Part shown: one piece after another, positions 28,362-43,021 of the stretch | Layout of the letters: the number at the start of each line of letters is the position of its first letter | Position numbering within the stretch: position 1 is the first letter of the stretch | NCBI RefSeq assembly: GCF_003390925.1 | Contig: NZ_QUBS01000089.1 | Span: forward strand, 1 to 64,000 | Length of the DNA stretch: 64,000 bases | Reading direction: 5' to 3' | Origin: Trinickia diaoshuihuensis | GTDB taxonomy: Bacteria > Pseudomonadota > Gammaproteobacteria > Burkholderiales > Burkholderiaceae | Notes under the pieces: generated by a model | Databases searched by the model: none | Told to the model about the DNA's origin: nothing | The model's input: the letters and a program-made list of their open reading frames with translations, nothing else | Position numbers and translations under genes: made by a program

Positions 28362-30566
28362 ATGAGCACCGACGCTCGATTCTCACGCTCCGTGCTCGCG
28401 CGTGAAGGCGGCGAGTTCGGCGCCGCGCTGGCCGAAGGCTTCGCGCGCCGTATTGCCGCGCTGGCCGTGCGGCTCGGCGCGGGCCCGGTTGCCGTGACAT
28501 GGGCGCGCCGCGCCGCGTTCGCGGCCAGTCGCGCGACCGGCGCGGGGCATGTTTGCGTGTCGCTCGCTCGGCTCGCCGAGCGCTACGACGACACATTGCA
28601 GACGGCCTGGACGGCGCTGCGCGCGAGCGGTGTGGTCTCCGACGGCTCCGAGGACGCGGCCGCGCTGCGCCCGCTCGTCGTCGATCGCGACGGCCGGCTT
28701 TACCTTGCGCGCTACTACGAGGACGAGCGGCGGCTGGCGAGCGCCGTCGTCGGTCATGCGTCGGGGCGCGGTGCGAGAAGCGCGCTCGCCGCGGACGCCG
28801 CCGCGCTCGAAGACCGGCTCGCGCGCTTTTTCGGGCCGCCCGATGCGAGCGAAGTCGATTGGCAGCGCGCAGCCGCGGCGTTGTCGCTCTCGGGCCGGCT
28901 CACGGTCGTCAGCGGCGGCCCCGGCACCGGGAAGACGACGACCGTCGTCGGGATGCTCGCATGCTTGCTCGACGCGCATCCGCGGCTGACGATCGCGCTT
29001 GCCGCGCCGACCGGCAAGGCGGCGCAGCGGATGCAAGAAGCCCTGCTCGCGCGCGCCTCGACCCTGCCGGAGGAGATCGCCGCGCGGTTGCCCCGCAGTT
29101 CGCAAACGCTGCATCGCTTGCTCGGTCTCGGGCAAGGCATGCGCGCCCGCTACGGCCCCGACAATCCGCTGCCGTACGACGTCGTCGTCGTCGACGAAGC
29201 TTCGATGATCGACGTCACCCTCGCGGCGCAGCTCTTCGATGCGCTCTCGCCCGAGACGCGCCTCGTGCTGCTCGGCGATAAAGATCAGCTTGCGGCCGTC
29301 GAGGCTGGTGCCGTGTTTGCCGAATTGAGCGCGGACCCGTCGTTTAGCGAGGCCGGTATCGCCCGCATCGCGCGGGCCACCGGTACCGACAGCGCGCGCG
29401 TGCGTGCGTCGCTGCCTCGCCCCGAGCAAGCGGCCGGTATCGACGTCGATACGACGGTCCCCGATATGCTGCCCGAGAGCGACGACGCATTCCCGTTATT
29501 CGACGAACTCGATCTGCCGGGCTCTATCGACGACACATCGACTTGGACGGGGCTCGACGAACCCGATGCCGGCTACACCGGCGACGGCGCGCGGCTCGAA
29601 GCGGATGCGCCGCATCGCACGGATGCCGAGAACGCGGAGACCGGCTTGGGCATGATCCGCGCGCAGACGACAGGCGACGACGATGCGATAGCTGGCAATA
29701 CCCCGCTCGTCGACTGCGTCGTTTGGCTCGAGCGCAATTATCGTTTCGGGCTCGATTCGGCGATTGGCCGCTTGTCGCTGGCGATCCGGCGCGGCGACGT
29801 GCAGGCCGCGCTCGATGCGTTGGGCGCGCATGCACCGGCCGAACCCGATTTATTCGCGGAGCACGATCGCCATGGCGGCGCGGATGCCGATGTGCCGGCA
29901 GTGCTCGACGAGGATGCCGGGGCGTCGCTGGCCGGCCGCACGCTCGAGCGTTTGGCGCAGGGTTTCGCCCCTTACGTGCAGGCGCTAAGGACGGCGCTCG
30001 AGCAGCCGCAACCCGATTGCGAGCCGCTGTTCGACGCCTTGAACGCCTTCCGGATTCTTTGTGCGACGCGCTTGGGCGCGCGCGGCGTCGAGGCCTTGAA
30101 CGCGCAGATGGCCGACCATGTGCGCCGCTCGGCCCGCGTGCCGCTGATGGTCGGCACGAACTGGTTCGCGGGAAGGGCCGTCATGGTGGCCCGCAACGAT
30201 TATGCGCTGGGGCTGTTCAACGGCGACATCGGCATTGCGCTACCCACGCGCGAAGGGCAACTGCGCGTGTATTTCCGCACGGCCGACGGCGGCTTGCGCG
30301 CCGTTACGCCGGCCGCGCTGCCGCCGCACGATACGGCGTTCGCGCTGACGGTCCACAAGTCGCAAGGCTCCGAGTTCGATCACGCGGCACTGATCCTGCC
30401 CGCATCCAAGAGCCGCGTGCTGGCGCGCGAGCTCGTCTACACCGCCATCACGCGCGCGCGCAAGACGGTACGCATCGTCGGCGGGCGAGAGGTGTTGGCG
30501 CAGGCGATCGCCACGCCGACGCGGCGCGATTCCGGCTTATTTGCGCGCATGCGGGAGGCGCGATGA
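28362..30566 (+). CDS. recD: Exodeoxyribonuclease V alpha subunit RecD (helicase), with an acidic insert
   Basis: 734 residues; E. coli RecD has 608. It is a 5'-3' SF1B helicase. Walker A is GGPGTGKTT (Lys191), Walker [10 protein letters not shown], then [15 protein letters not shown], and C-terminal motifs [12 protein letters not shown] and [13 protein letters not shown]. Most of the extra length lies at about residues 345-445, between the GDKDQ motif region and [17 protein letters not shown]. That segment is rich in Asp, Glu, Thr and Pro and looks disordered; E. coli has only about 20 residues there. A second, shorter acidic expansion follows about residue 485. The stop overlaps the arfB start. 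Confidence 0.93.
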   Translation: MSTDARFSRSVLAREGGEFGAALAEGFARRIAALAVRLGAGPVAVTWARRAAFAASRATGAGHVCVSLARLAERYDDTLQTAWTALRASGVVSDGSEDAAALRPLVVDRDGRLYLARYYEDERRLASAVVGHASGRGARSALAADAAALEDRLARFFGPPDASEVDWQRAAAALSLSGRLTVVSGGPGTGKTTTVVGMLACLLDAHPRLTIALAAPTGKAAQRMQEALLARASTLPEEIAARLPRSSQTLHRLLGLGQGMRARYGPDNPLPYDVVVVDEASMIDVTLAAQLFDALSPETRLVLLGDKDQLAAVEAGAVFAELSADPSFSEAGIARIARATGTDSARVRASLPRPEQAAGIDVDTTVPDMLPESDDAFPLFDELDLPGSIDDTSTWTGLDEPDAGYTGDGARLEADAPHRTDAENAETGLGMIRAQTTGDDDAIAGNTPLVDCVVWLERNYRFGLDSAIGRLSLAIRRGDVQAALDALGAHAPAEPDLFAEHDRHGGADADVPAVLDEDAGASLAGRTLERLAQGFAPYVQALRTALEQPQPDCEPLFDALNAFRILCATRLGARGVEALNAQMADHVRRSARVPLMVGTNWFAGRAVMVARNDYALGLFNGDIGIALPTREGQLRVYFRTADGGLRAVTPAALPPHDTAFALTVHKSQGSEFDHAALILPASKSRVLARELVYTAITRARKTVRIVGGREVLAQAIATPTRRDSGLFARMREAR

Positions 30567-30967
30567 CATTACGTTACGAAGTATTGCCCGAAGAGGTCGA
30601 ACTGACGGCGGTGCGCGCGCAGGGCGCGGGCGGGCAGAACGTCAACAAAGTGTCGAGCGCGATTCATCTGCGCTTCGATATTCGAGCGTCGTCGCTGCCC
30701 GACACGTTGAAGATGCGCTTGCTCGCGCTCGATGACCGGCGCATCACGCGCGACGGCGTCGTCGTCATCAAGGCGCAGGAGTACCGCACGCAAGAGATGA
30801 ACCGGACGGCCGCGCTCGCGCGTCTGCAAGAGTTGATCGCGAGCGTGAGCGTCACGCGCCGCCCGAGGATTCCGACGCGTCCGACGCGCGCCTCGACGGT
30901 GCGCCGGCTCGAATCGAAGACGCGCCGCTCCAGCGTGAAAGCGGGGCGCGGCCGCATCGTCGAATGA
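30563..30967 (+). CDS. arfB: Alternative ribosome-rescue factor ArfB (YaeJ)
   Basis: 134 residues starting [20 protein letters not shown]. The catalytic GGQ is at residues 23-25 in [17 protein letters not shown], the release-factor motif. The basic, flexible C-terminal tail (rich in Arg/Lys/Ser/Thr) that enters the empty mRNA channel is present. The protein hydrolyses peptidyl-tRNA on ribosomes stalled without a stop codon. The start overlaps the recD stop (ATGA). This couples a translation-rescue gene to DNA-repair genes. Confidence 0.93.
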   Translation: MTLRYEVLPEEVELTAVRAQGAGGQNVNKVSSAIHLRFDIRASSLPDTLKMRLLALDDRRITRDGVVVIKAQEYRTQEMNRTAALARLQELIASVSVTRRPRIPTRPTRASTVRRLESKTRRSSVKAGRGRIVE

Positions 30968-30980
30968 GGCGTCGCGGTGC

Positions 30981-32390
30981 TCAAGGCTTGGCGGGCTGCG
31001 GAACGCTCGCGACGAAGTCCACGCAAAACACTTCCAGTTCGCCGCCTCGCTCGACGGTGACGGCGGCCGTATAGCAATCCTTGCCTTCCGTGAGCGAGTA
31101 GTGCGGCCCCATGACGGCGACGCGCCCGGGCGCCGCCAGGGCGCGTTTGAAGTACGCGCGGCGCGACCAATTGCTCGCCGTATCGGGGAAGAGCGGGGCG
31201 AGGCGCGGCGATTGCGTTTGAGGCTCGCACGCGATCGACGGTTGGTGCTGATCGCCGTGCCGATCGACGACGAACACGCGCCGCGCCCAAGGGCTGCGAA
31301 AGGTATGCTGCGCGGCAAACGAGAGATCGTCCGTGGCCTTATAGGCACGCGCGCCGCCGAGGACGGCTTCCTCCACGCTGCCGAATTCGACCGGCATGCC
31401 GGGTACGCTCGCCGAGCGCGCATGAAAGCGCTGCCACATCGCATCGATCTTTGCGGGCGCATCGGCGCAAGCCTGCGCGATCGACGCGTGCGGCTTGCCG
31501 AGCCAAAAGCCTTGCACGAAGTCGACGTCGGCTTCCATCAACGTCATCAATTCCGCTTCCGACTCGACGCCTTCTCCGAGCACCATCGTGCCGGCGCGAT
31601 GCAGCATCGTGACGAGTTGCGCCGCGAATTGATGATCGCCGCTGGGCGCCGCGATGCGGGCGACGAGCGAACGATCGAGTTTGACGATATCGGGGCGCAT
31701 GCGCCAAATGCGATCGAAGTTCGAAAAGCCGGTGCCGAAGTCGTCGACCGCGATCAACACGTCGCGCTCGCGCATGGCCTCGACCATCCGATCGAAGCTG
31801 GACTCGTCGGTGCTCGGTTGCTCGATCATCTCGACGACGAGCCGGTGCGGCGCGATGCCGAAGTAGTCGCAGAGCTCGTCGGTGAATACGCGATGGCTCG
31901 GACCGACGCGCAATAGTTGCGGCAACGCGTTGACGAAGAGCCACCCCGTTTCGACGTCTTGCTCGGCGAAATTGGCGAAGTGCACGCAGCGGGCGAGCCG
32001 CTCGAGCGCCAGCGCGGGACCGGTGGACTTGGCGCGCGCGAACAGGTGATCGGGGGCGATCGCTTGGCCGCCCGTGTGCGTGGCGCGCAGCAGCGCCTCG
32101 TAGCCGACGACGCGTTTGTGCGTGATCGAGACGATCGGCTGGAAGGCGCTGCGCAGCGTGACGCCTTGATAGACGATGTGCCACCCTCCGCTGTCGCGGG
32201 TCAGATGCGGCAAGATGCCGGCGAGCGTCAGATCCCGTCTGGACGACATGGCGAGCGACGCACGTCCGCGTGCCGGCACTGAGCGCGGCGGGCGCCGCGC
32301 CAGACGCGGAAAGAGGTCGTGCCGGTCGCGCACGGCAAGCCGCGCCATCGGCAGCGAGCGAAAGGATCGGGCATGTCGCGGAAAGTCCAT
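30981..32390 (-). CDS. EAL-domain cyclic-di-GMP phosphodiesterase with a C-terminal sensor-like region
   Basis: Up to 469 residues. The real start may be the internal ATG at 32249 (MSSRRDLTLAG), because the first 47 residues are Arg/Pro-rich. The EAL domain (about residues 75-315 of the long form) keeps all catalytic residues: EAL in YEALLR, Asn in NALPQLL, Glu in VEMIEQ, DDFGTGFSNF, Lys in VKLDRSL, Glu in GEGVESEAEL and Gln in VQGFWLG. It should hydrolyse c-di-GMP to pGpG. The C-terminal ~140 residues form a separate domain (RRVFVVDRHGDQHQPS ... SNWSRRAYFKRALA) like the small sensing region seen after EAL in some Burkholderia proteins. No membrane segment is present. Confidence 0.87.
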   Translation of the reverse strand: MDFPRHARSFRSLPMARLAVRDRHDLFPRLARRPPRSVPARGRASLAMSSRRDLTLAGILPHLTRDSGGWHIVYQGVTLRSAFQPIVSITHKRVVGYEALLRATHTGGQAIAPDHLFARAKSTGPALALERLARCVHFANFAEQDVETGWLFVNALPQLLRVGPSHRVFTDELCDYFGIAPHRLVVEMIEQPSTDESSFDRMVEAMRERDVLIAVDDFGTGFSNFDRIWRMRPDIVKLDRSLVARIAAPSGDHQFAAQLVTMLHRAGTMVLGEGVESEAELMTLMEADVDFVQGFWLGKPHASIAQACADAPAKIDAMWQRFHARSASVPGMPVEFGSVEEAVLGGARAYKATDDLSFAAQHTFRSPWARRVFVVDRHGDQHQPSIACEPQTQSPRLAPLFPDTASNWSRRAYFKRALAAPGRVAVMGPHYSLTEGKDCYTAAVTVERGGELEVFCVDFVASVPQPAKP

Positions 32391-32425
32391 ATGACGAAAA
32401 GGCAGTGTAGCGCAGTGTGGGCCGA

Positions 32426-32457
32426 AGAAAACAAGCCCAGCGTAAAACCGCGCTGGG
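32426..32457 (-). terminator. Probable intrinsic terminator after the EamA gene
   Basis: Read on the minus strand, CCCAGCG-loop-CGCTGGG (arms at 32457-32451 and 32442-32436) is followed by CTTGTTTTC. It lies between the EamA gene stop at 32603 and the EAL gene start. Confidence 0.55.
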
Positions 32458-32602
32458 GGCAGCCTACGTGCGATGACAGACGATTCCGCTGAAGATGGGC
32501 GCGCTTAGGCGCATTGGATGTGGTGCGCCGTACTTTCCGGCGGGGATGACGGACAGGGGCTGTGCCGGGCGCCGCTGACTGCGCCCGGGGCGATGCGCTA
32601 GG

Positions 32603-33526
32603 CTAAGCTTGCCGTTGCCGCAGGCCTGGGATGCGCTTGACGACGCCGGTTGCGAGAGCGGTGCCGACGAGCACGACCGCGCAGCCCTCGAGCATCCCGG
32701 CGTTGACTTGTTCATGCAGAAACAAAGCGCCCCACAGGATACCGAAGACGGGGATGACGAACGTGACCGTGATCGCGCGCGCCGGTCCGGCGACGTTGAT
32801 CAAATGGAAGAAGATCAGATACGCGATACCGGTACAGGCGACGCCCAGGCTCAGCACGGCGCCCCAAGCATGCGCCGAGACGGGGCCCGCGGGCCACGAA
32901 GCGATCGCGAACGGAATCAGCGCGAGGCTGCCGCCGATCATGCTGCCGGTGGCGATCGTCAACGAATCGACGCCCGTGAGACGGCGCTTCGTGTAACTGG
33001 CGGCGATCCCGTACAGCAGCGCGGCGCCAGTGGCGGCGAGTGCCGCAAGCGCTTGCGTCGAGGCCGAGGGGGCGAGGGGACCATGGGGCGTGTCGATTTG
33101 GCCCCACACGAGCGATACGACGCCCGAAAAGCCGATCAGCATACCGAGCGTGCGCAGCGGCGTGAGCCGGTCCTTGAGCCAGACAAATGCGACGAGTGCA
33201 CCCCAAAGCGGTGTCGTGGCGTTGATGACCGAGGTCATTCCGGCCGACAGCGTCAGTTCGGCGAACGCGAATAAGCAAAACGGAGCGGCCGAGTTGAGCA
33301 CGCCGACTACGAAAAGCGGGAGTGCGCGCTCGCGCAGCGTCGCCAGCGAGGCGCGCGGCGTGCCGCGCAGCGCGAGCATGACGATGAGCACGAGGGCGCC
33401 GATCGATACGCGCAACGCCATGAGCGGCGCGACGCCGAATTCGGTCACGCCGACGCGGATAAACAAGAACGACGCGCCCCATAGCGCGGCAAGCACGAGG
33501 AGTTGGACGATATGGCTGGGTTTCAT
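32603..33526 (-). CDS. EamA/DMT-superfamily transporter
   Basis: 307 residues with ten hydrophobic helices in two EamA repeats. The first repeat includes LWGASFLFIRVGV and MSVINATTPLWGALVAFVWL-like text (SVINATTPLWGALVAFVWL). The second includes YLIFFHLINVAGPARAITVTFVIPVFGILWGALFLHEQV. These two short patterns are typical of drug/metabolite exporters of the RhaT/YdcZ/YedA type. The substrate cannot be predicted. It is monocistronic and upstream of a terminator. Confidence 0.88.
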   Translation of the reverse strand: MKPSHIVQLLVLAALWGASFLFIRVGVTEFGVAPLMALRVSIGALVLIVMLALRGTPRASLATLRERALPLFVVGVLNSAAPFCLFAFAELTLSAGMTSVINATTPLWGALVAFVWLKDRLTPLRTLGMLIGFSGVVSLVWGQIDTPHGPLAPSASTQALAALAATGAALLYGIAASYTKRRLTGVDSLTIATGSMIGGSLALIPFAIASWPAGPVSAHAWGAVLSLGVACTGIAYLIFFHLINVAGPARAITVTFVIPVFGILWGALFLHEQVNAGMLEGCAVVLVGTALATGVVKRIPGLRQRQA

Positions 33527-33679
33527 GGGCGTCTCGAGCGGGATTGGAATTGATTTTTCTTAAGCGAAACGCATGGTATCACCGCATTCCCGCACGACAT
33601 TTCAGCGCGAGATGAAACGGCAAAAATCGAGCGATCGTTGGCAGGAATCGACTTCGGTCGCCGGCCCCGGCCGGAGCAT

Positions 33680-33702
33680 AAAAAAAGGGCGCCGAAGCGC
33701 CC
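33680..33702 (-). terminator. Intrinsic terminator after thiC
   Basis: On the minus strand, GGGCGC-TTCG-GCGCCC is followed by seven Ts (33686-33680). It lies 70 bases downstream of the thiC stop. Confidence 0.85.
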
Positions 33703-33771
33703 CATCATGCGAGCCAGGTGGCGTGAGCGCGCGCCGCCCGGCGCCGCTCACCGCCGCTCAGCGGCTCGGAC

Positions 33772-37051
<3,280 letters not shown>

Positions 37052-37109
37052 GGTAGGGCGGATCGGTTGGGTGCTAGGCGCGGCGAGGCTCAGTGTCGTG
37101 AGGCGATGA

Positions 37110-37754
37110 CTACGGGCACCTCGGACTGCACTTGAAAAAGGATCGTACGGCGCCGGCGGTCTTGTACAGAAAGGTACTCTCTTGTCCTTCCTGGTATTCG
37201 TCCATTCCGGTCATCGCGCTGTTGTCGACCACGCTTTTGTTTTCAATCAGTCGACCTTGATCATCCTTTGTGTATGCGTACACTTGATAGTACTTTCCAT
37301 ATGTGCCAATCCCGCGAGAATTAACATCCCAATGAACAATGGTAAAAATATTCGGCTTGCCTTTCAGGTCCATGAAGAACAAAGAGTCGACATTCGGCGC
37401 GCCGCCCTCTATCGAGTATTTTGCGAACGTGTTTTTCACGCAGCCGTTGGAACTCGGTCTATAGATAGACAAACTTATCGTCTGGTCAGCGTCATCTCTT
37501 TCGATTGAAATGATCGCATCTTGATAGATTTTCCCGGCAGAGAATACGCCTGTGGAGGGTGAGGCAATCGGGCATGCGGCAGTCTCCGTTCCGCTGGCAT
37601 AGGCGAGCGAAGCGAACAAAACAGAAACACAACACCCAACGCTTGTAAGAACGCGTTTAGTTTGACTCTTGCGTGAGCCCCGAAAGCGGTGCAGCGGCCG
37701 GGTGCTTGGCGTGGGACCAGAGCGTAATGGGCTCAAAGCGATCGCCCACGTCAC
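37110..37754 (-). CDS. Exported protein of unknown function, paralogue of the upstream gene
   Basis: 214 residues from a GTG that overlaps the upstream stop (GTGA), so translation is probably coupled. The first ~30 residues are Arg/Pro-rich. A hydrophobic stretch (VLTSVGCCVSVLFASLAYASG) ends in a signal-peptidase-like site, so the mature part (about residues 47-214) should be periplasmic or secreted. It contains four cysteines, two in the C-terminal KCSPRC. The segment YGKYYQVYAY...FLYKTAGAVRSFF aligns with FQGDFYQVSAF...FPYKNAASIRARL of the upstream protein. Codon use is visibly less GC-rich than its neighbours, suggesting transfer. No family is recognised. Confidence 0.65.
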   Translation of the reverse strand: MTWAIALSPLRSGPTPSTRPLHRFRGSRKSQTKRVLTSVGCCVSVLFASLAYASGTETAACPIASPSTGVFSAGKIYQDAIISIERDDADQTISLSIYRPSSNGCVKNTFAKYSIEGGAPNVDSLFFMDLKGKPNIFTIVHWDVNSRGIGTYGKYYQVYAYTKDDQGRLIENKSVVDNSAMTGMDEYQEGQESTFLYKTAGAVRSFFKCSPRCP

Positions 37755-38275
37755 AGGCCTAGTGCCATCAGCCGGGCGCGGATTGACGCAGCATTCTTAT
37801 AGGGAAAGGTCACGCGCTTTCCGTTGAGCACGCCATCGTATCCGTCGCCGAACGCCTTGGTAATAGCCGGCACCGCTCGGAAAGTCGTTCGGTTATTCTG
37901 CTGCTCAAGATGAAATGCGCTAACTTGGTAAAAGTCCCCTTGGAAGTCCGCTCCGGCCGAACTTGACGTCCAACGTGCCAAGACGACGATCTCGTTCGAT
38001 CGGTAAAAGACGGTGACAATCTTTGGGCCGCTACCCTCCGCCTCAATCGTTCCTATGGGGACCGTTTCGGCGCCCGCACATTTCCATAAGAGTTGCTCGT
38101 CAAAGACAGTGGCATTCACATTTGGATCGATGTCCGATGGATATGCCTTGTGCAGTATCACGGAGCAACCGGGGCGCACTTGCTTTGCCGACAACAAGAC
38201 GTCATCTTCGGCAAAAATTCGCCCGGAAAAAAGCGATAGGAAAATTGCAATGACTAGCAGATTTATACGTTTCAT
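37751..38275 (-). CDS. Exported protein of unknown function
   Basis: 174 residues starting MKRINLLVIAIFLSLFSGRIFA, a clear Sec signal peptide cleaved near FAE. The mature domain is about 150 residues with two cysteines (PGCSV and LLWKCAG). It shows a beta-rich pattern with alternating hydrophobics. It shares its C-terminal layout with the downstream protein, so the two are diverged duplicates. Codon use is AT-richer than the surroundings. Small exported proteins in pairs are sometimes inhibitor or immunity proteins, but nothing here proves that. Confidence 0.7.
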   Translation of the reverse strand: MKRINLLVIAIFLSLFSGRIFAEDDVLLSAKQVRPGCSVILHKAYPSDIDPNVNATVFDEQLLWKCAGAETVPIGTIEAEGSGPKIVTVFYRSNEIVVLARWTSSSAGADFQGDFYQVSAFHLEQQNNRTTFRAVPAITKAFGDGYDGVLNGKRVTFPYKNAASIRARLMALGL

Positions 38276-38661
38276 GATACCCATCCATTCGCGACTGTTA
38301 GTCCACTTTGCCAGTTTTCTGCGCAAGGGTTGTTGCCTCCATTTAATAGCTCAAAGACGCGCGACTTTCGATGGCTGCTCTGGTTGTTGTGACACACGCA
38401 ATCCTTTTCTTTTTTCTCTCTACTCTCATAGATAACCGATCCGCGATTCGGAAGAAGCGAACGGAACGGATCGGCGTGTAGGTATTGCGTGACGAGAAGC
38501 TTTCATTGCGTCGAGTCTGAGCCGATGACGTCTGCCTGCTCAAGCAAAGGTTCCAACTCCCCAAGCGAGGACTGTCGCTCAGGTCGCAGAAGAGCCTGAT
38601 TGTCTAGCATCGCGTCATTACGAAGCTCTCCAGTCTAGGGCCTGCGCTCGCCCTTTCGCGC
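38276..38661. other. Non-coding AT-richer gap
   Basis: This stretch lies between the exported-protein pair and fadH. It holds the promoter region of the pair, but I see no convincing gene, terminator or repeat. Short open frames have no ribosome site and no protein-like composition. Confidence 0.5.
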
Positions 38662-40929
<2,268 letters not shown>

Positions 40930-40931
40930 TC

Positions 40932-41759
40932 ATGAAGACGGTTCGTAACCTTGTTGCGTTTGCGGGCGTGGCCGCGTTGCTGGCGGCATGCGGCGGCGGC
41001 TCGAGCGATGTCGGCAAGGAAGTGGGATTGCAAAATCCCGAAATTCATTTCGTCAACGCCGTGCCGCTTGCCCCCGACGGTTCCACGGCGCCGAATCTCG
41101 ATTTGTTCGTCAACGGCTCCACATTGTCGGGACAAACGAACGTGCCGTATAAGGGCGTCACCAACTTCGCCAATATCGGTACGGGCAGCACGCAGGTAGG
41201 GTACGGGCTAACGGGAACGAGCGCGAGTGGGGCACTGGCTAGCGGGACGTTCCCGAACGTAGCGAACGGCCACGAATATACCGTCATCGCGCTGCCGAGC
41301 ATCTCGGCGAGCAACGGCTACGGCATCGGTTTGATCGACGATCCGTTCGATAAGGGCTTGCTGTCGAATAGCGCGCGCTTGCGTTCGTTCAACGCCTCGC
41401 CGAACGCACCCGATGTCGACGTCTATATCGTGCCTCCGGGCACGACGAGCGTATCGGGCATGAGCCCGACGATGGCCGGTATCTCTTACGGCAACGCCGT
41501 GCCTGCGTCGGGGCAAGACTCGCTCTATTTGTCGGGCGGTACATATATGGCGATCGTGACGGCGGCGGGTTCGAGCACGCCGATCTACGAGTCGGCCCAG
41601 TTCAGTCTCGGCAACAACGCCGACTGGCTGATCTCGACCGTCCCGGCGGGCGGCGTGGTCAGCACGCTCCAGCCCGGCCAGATTCACTTGCTCGTTGCGC
41701 AAGGCGGCAACACCTCGCAGCCGGCGCTCGAGCTGCCCAATGCGCTGACGGGACACTGA
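40932..41759 (+). CDS. DUF4397-domain lipoprotein
   Basis: 275 residues starting MKTVRNLVAFAG, with a strong ribosome site (GGAGGTGGTTC) just before the ATG. The lipobox is LLAAC (Cys about residue 20), followed by a Gly/Ser linker. There are two similar halves: EIHFVNAVPLAPDGSTAPNLDLFVNG and LRSFNASPNAPDVDVYIVPPG. Both match the DUF4397 pattern of a beta-rich surface domain. It is presumably an outer-membrane or periplasmic lipoprotein of unknown binding function. It is monocistronic, convergent to the MFS gene. Confidence 0.88.
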   Translation: MKTVRNLVAFAGVAALLAACGGGSSDVGKEVGLQNPEIHFVNAVPLAPDGSTAPNLDLFVNGSTLSGQTNVPYKGVTNFANIGTGSTQVGYGLTGTSASGALASGTFPNVANGHEYTVIALPSISASNGYGIGLIDDPFDKGLLSNSARLRSFNASPNAPDVDVYIVPPGTTSVSGMSPTMAGISYGNAVPASGQDSLYLSGGTYMAIVTAAGSSTPIYESAQFSLGNNADWLISTVPAGGVVSTLQPGQIHLLVAQGGNTSQPALELPNALTGH

Positions 41760-41789
41760 CGGCGGCCGTGGCGGTATGAGCGACCCGCG

Positions 41790-43001
41790 CTAATGCGATG
41801 CGCCCGCCTTCGCGGCGGGCGCGCTCAAATGCCGAGCGGCGGCCAGACAGGCGAACAGCACGCCGGCCGCGCAGACACCGAGCCATCCGAACGCACGCCA
41901 CGCATAGGCGCCAACGGCGGACCCCGTCGCCCCGCCGATGAAGTAACAGACCATGAATACCGTGTTGACGCGGCTGCGCGCCTCGGGCTTGAGCGCATAG
42001 ATGCGCGATTGATTCGATATCTGCGCCGCTTGCACGCCGACATCGAGCACGACGACGCCGAGCACGAGACCGGCAATGCTCGCCGAGGAAAGGGCGAAGA
42101 TGACGAAGGCGAGGGCAACGAGCCCGATCGAAAGCGTGATGACCGCATGCGGGCCGCGCTTATCGGAGGAGCGCCCCGCGATCGGCGCGGCAAGCGCGCC
42201 GGCCGCGCCGACGACGCCGAACAGTGCCGCGGCCTGCGGGCCGAGATGAAACGGTGCGCCCGCGAGCAAGAGCGTGAGAACGGACCAGAACGCGCTGAAG
42301 GCGGCGAAGAGCGCCGCGCCGGTGATCGAAGCGTCGCGCAGACCGCGCAACTCTATCGCGAGATGCCACATCGACCCGAGCAACTTGCCGTAAGGCAGCG
42401 TAGAGGTGGGCCGGCTATTGGGCAGGCGTGCGATCACGACGAACGCGAGTATCGCCAGTGCGCCGACGGACGCGCCGAACACCGTGCGCCAACCGAAGTA
42501 TTGCGCGATGAAACCGGCGGCGGTGCGAGCGAGCAAGATACCGAGCAGCAAACCGCTCATGACCGTGCCTACCGCGTGGCCGCGCTGCGCGGGCGGCGCG
42601 AGTTCCGCGGCGAACGGCACGGCCTGCTGCGCGATCGTCGAAAGCACGCCGATCGCCAAACTCGCCGCTGCCAGCACGACGAGCGACGGCGCGCCGGCGG
42701 CGGCCGTCAGCGCGAGCGCGAGCCCGCCCGTTTGCAACAAGATCAGTGTTTTGCGGTTGAACCGGTCGCCGAGCGGGGCGAGCAAGAACATACCCGCGGC
42801 GTAGCCGAGCTGCGTGGCGGCGGGCACCGTCCCGACCCAAGAGGCCGCCAGCGGGAACGTCTCACGTAAGCGATCGAGTAGCGGCTGGTTGTAGTAGATG
42901 TTGGCTACCGACACCCCGGCGATCGTCGCGAGCAACAGCAAGAGCGCGCGCGAATAGGGGCCCTGGGGGCTGGCGTTCTCGCTGCGGCTCGCGTCGTTCA
43001 T
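41790..43001 (-). CDS. Major facilitator superfamily transporter
   Basis: 403 residues starting MNDASRSENASPQG, with 12 hydrophobic helices. The motif VANIYYNQPLLDRL after helix 1 and LLAPLGDRFNRKTLIL between helices 2 and 3 (motif A) identify an MFS exporter of the drug/proton antiporter type. PIAGRSSDKRGPHAV is the repeated motif between helices 8 and 9. The substrate is unknown. The frame continues upstream into the phosphodiesterase region but is not used there. It lies 20 bases downstream of the phosphodiesterase gene on the same strand and might be read from the same transcript. Confidence 0.9.
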   Translation of the reverse strand: MNDASRSENASPQGPYSRALLLLLATIAGVSVANIYYNQPLLDRLRETFPLAASWVGTVPAATQLGYAAGMFLLAPLGDRFNRKTLILLQTGGLALALTAAAGAPSLVVLAAASLAIGVLSTIAQQAVPFAAELAPPAQRGHAVGTVMSGLLLGILLARTAAGFIAQYFGWRTVFGASVGALAILAFVVIARLPNSRPTSTLPYGKLLGSMWHLAIELRGLRDASITGAALFAAFSAFWSVLTLLLAGAPFHLGPQAAALFGVVGAAGALAAPIAGRSSDKRGPHAVITLSIGLVALAFVIFALSSASIAGLVLGVVVLDVGVQAAQISNQSRIYALKPEARSRVNTVFMVCYFIGGATGSAVGAYAWRAFGWLGVCAAGVLFACLAAARHLSAPAAKAGASH

Positions 43002-43021
43002 CGCGTGTGAGGGCGCGTCGA

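Noticed and set aside
38343-38564. Short open frame upstream of the exported-protein pair
   Set aside because: Lacks a ribosome site and reads as random Arg/Ser-rich text.
41800-41823. GC-rich hairpin near the MFS gene end
   Set aside because: It lies inside the coding sequence for the Ala-rich C-terminus and has no T-run; probably a by-product of codon use.
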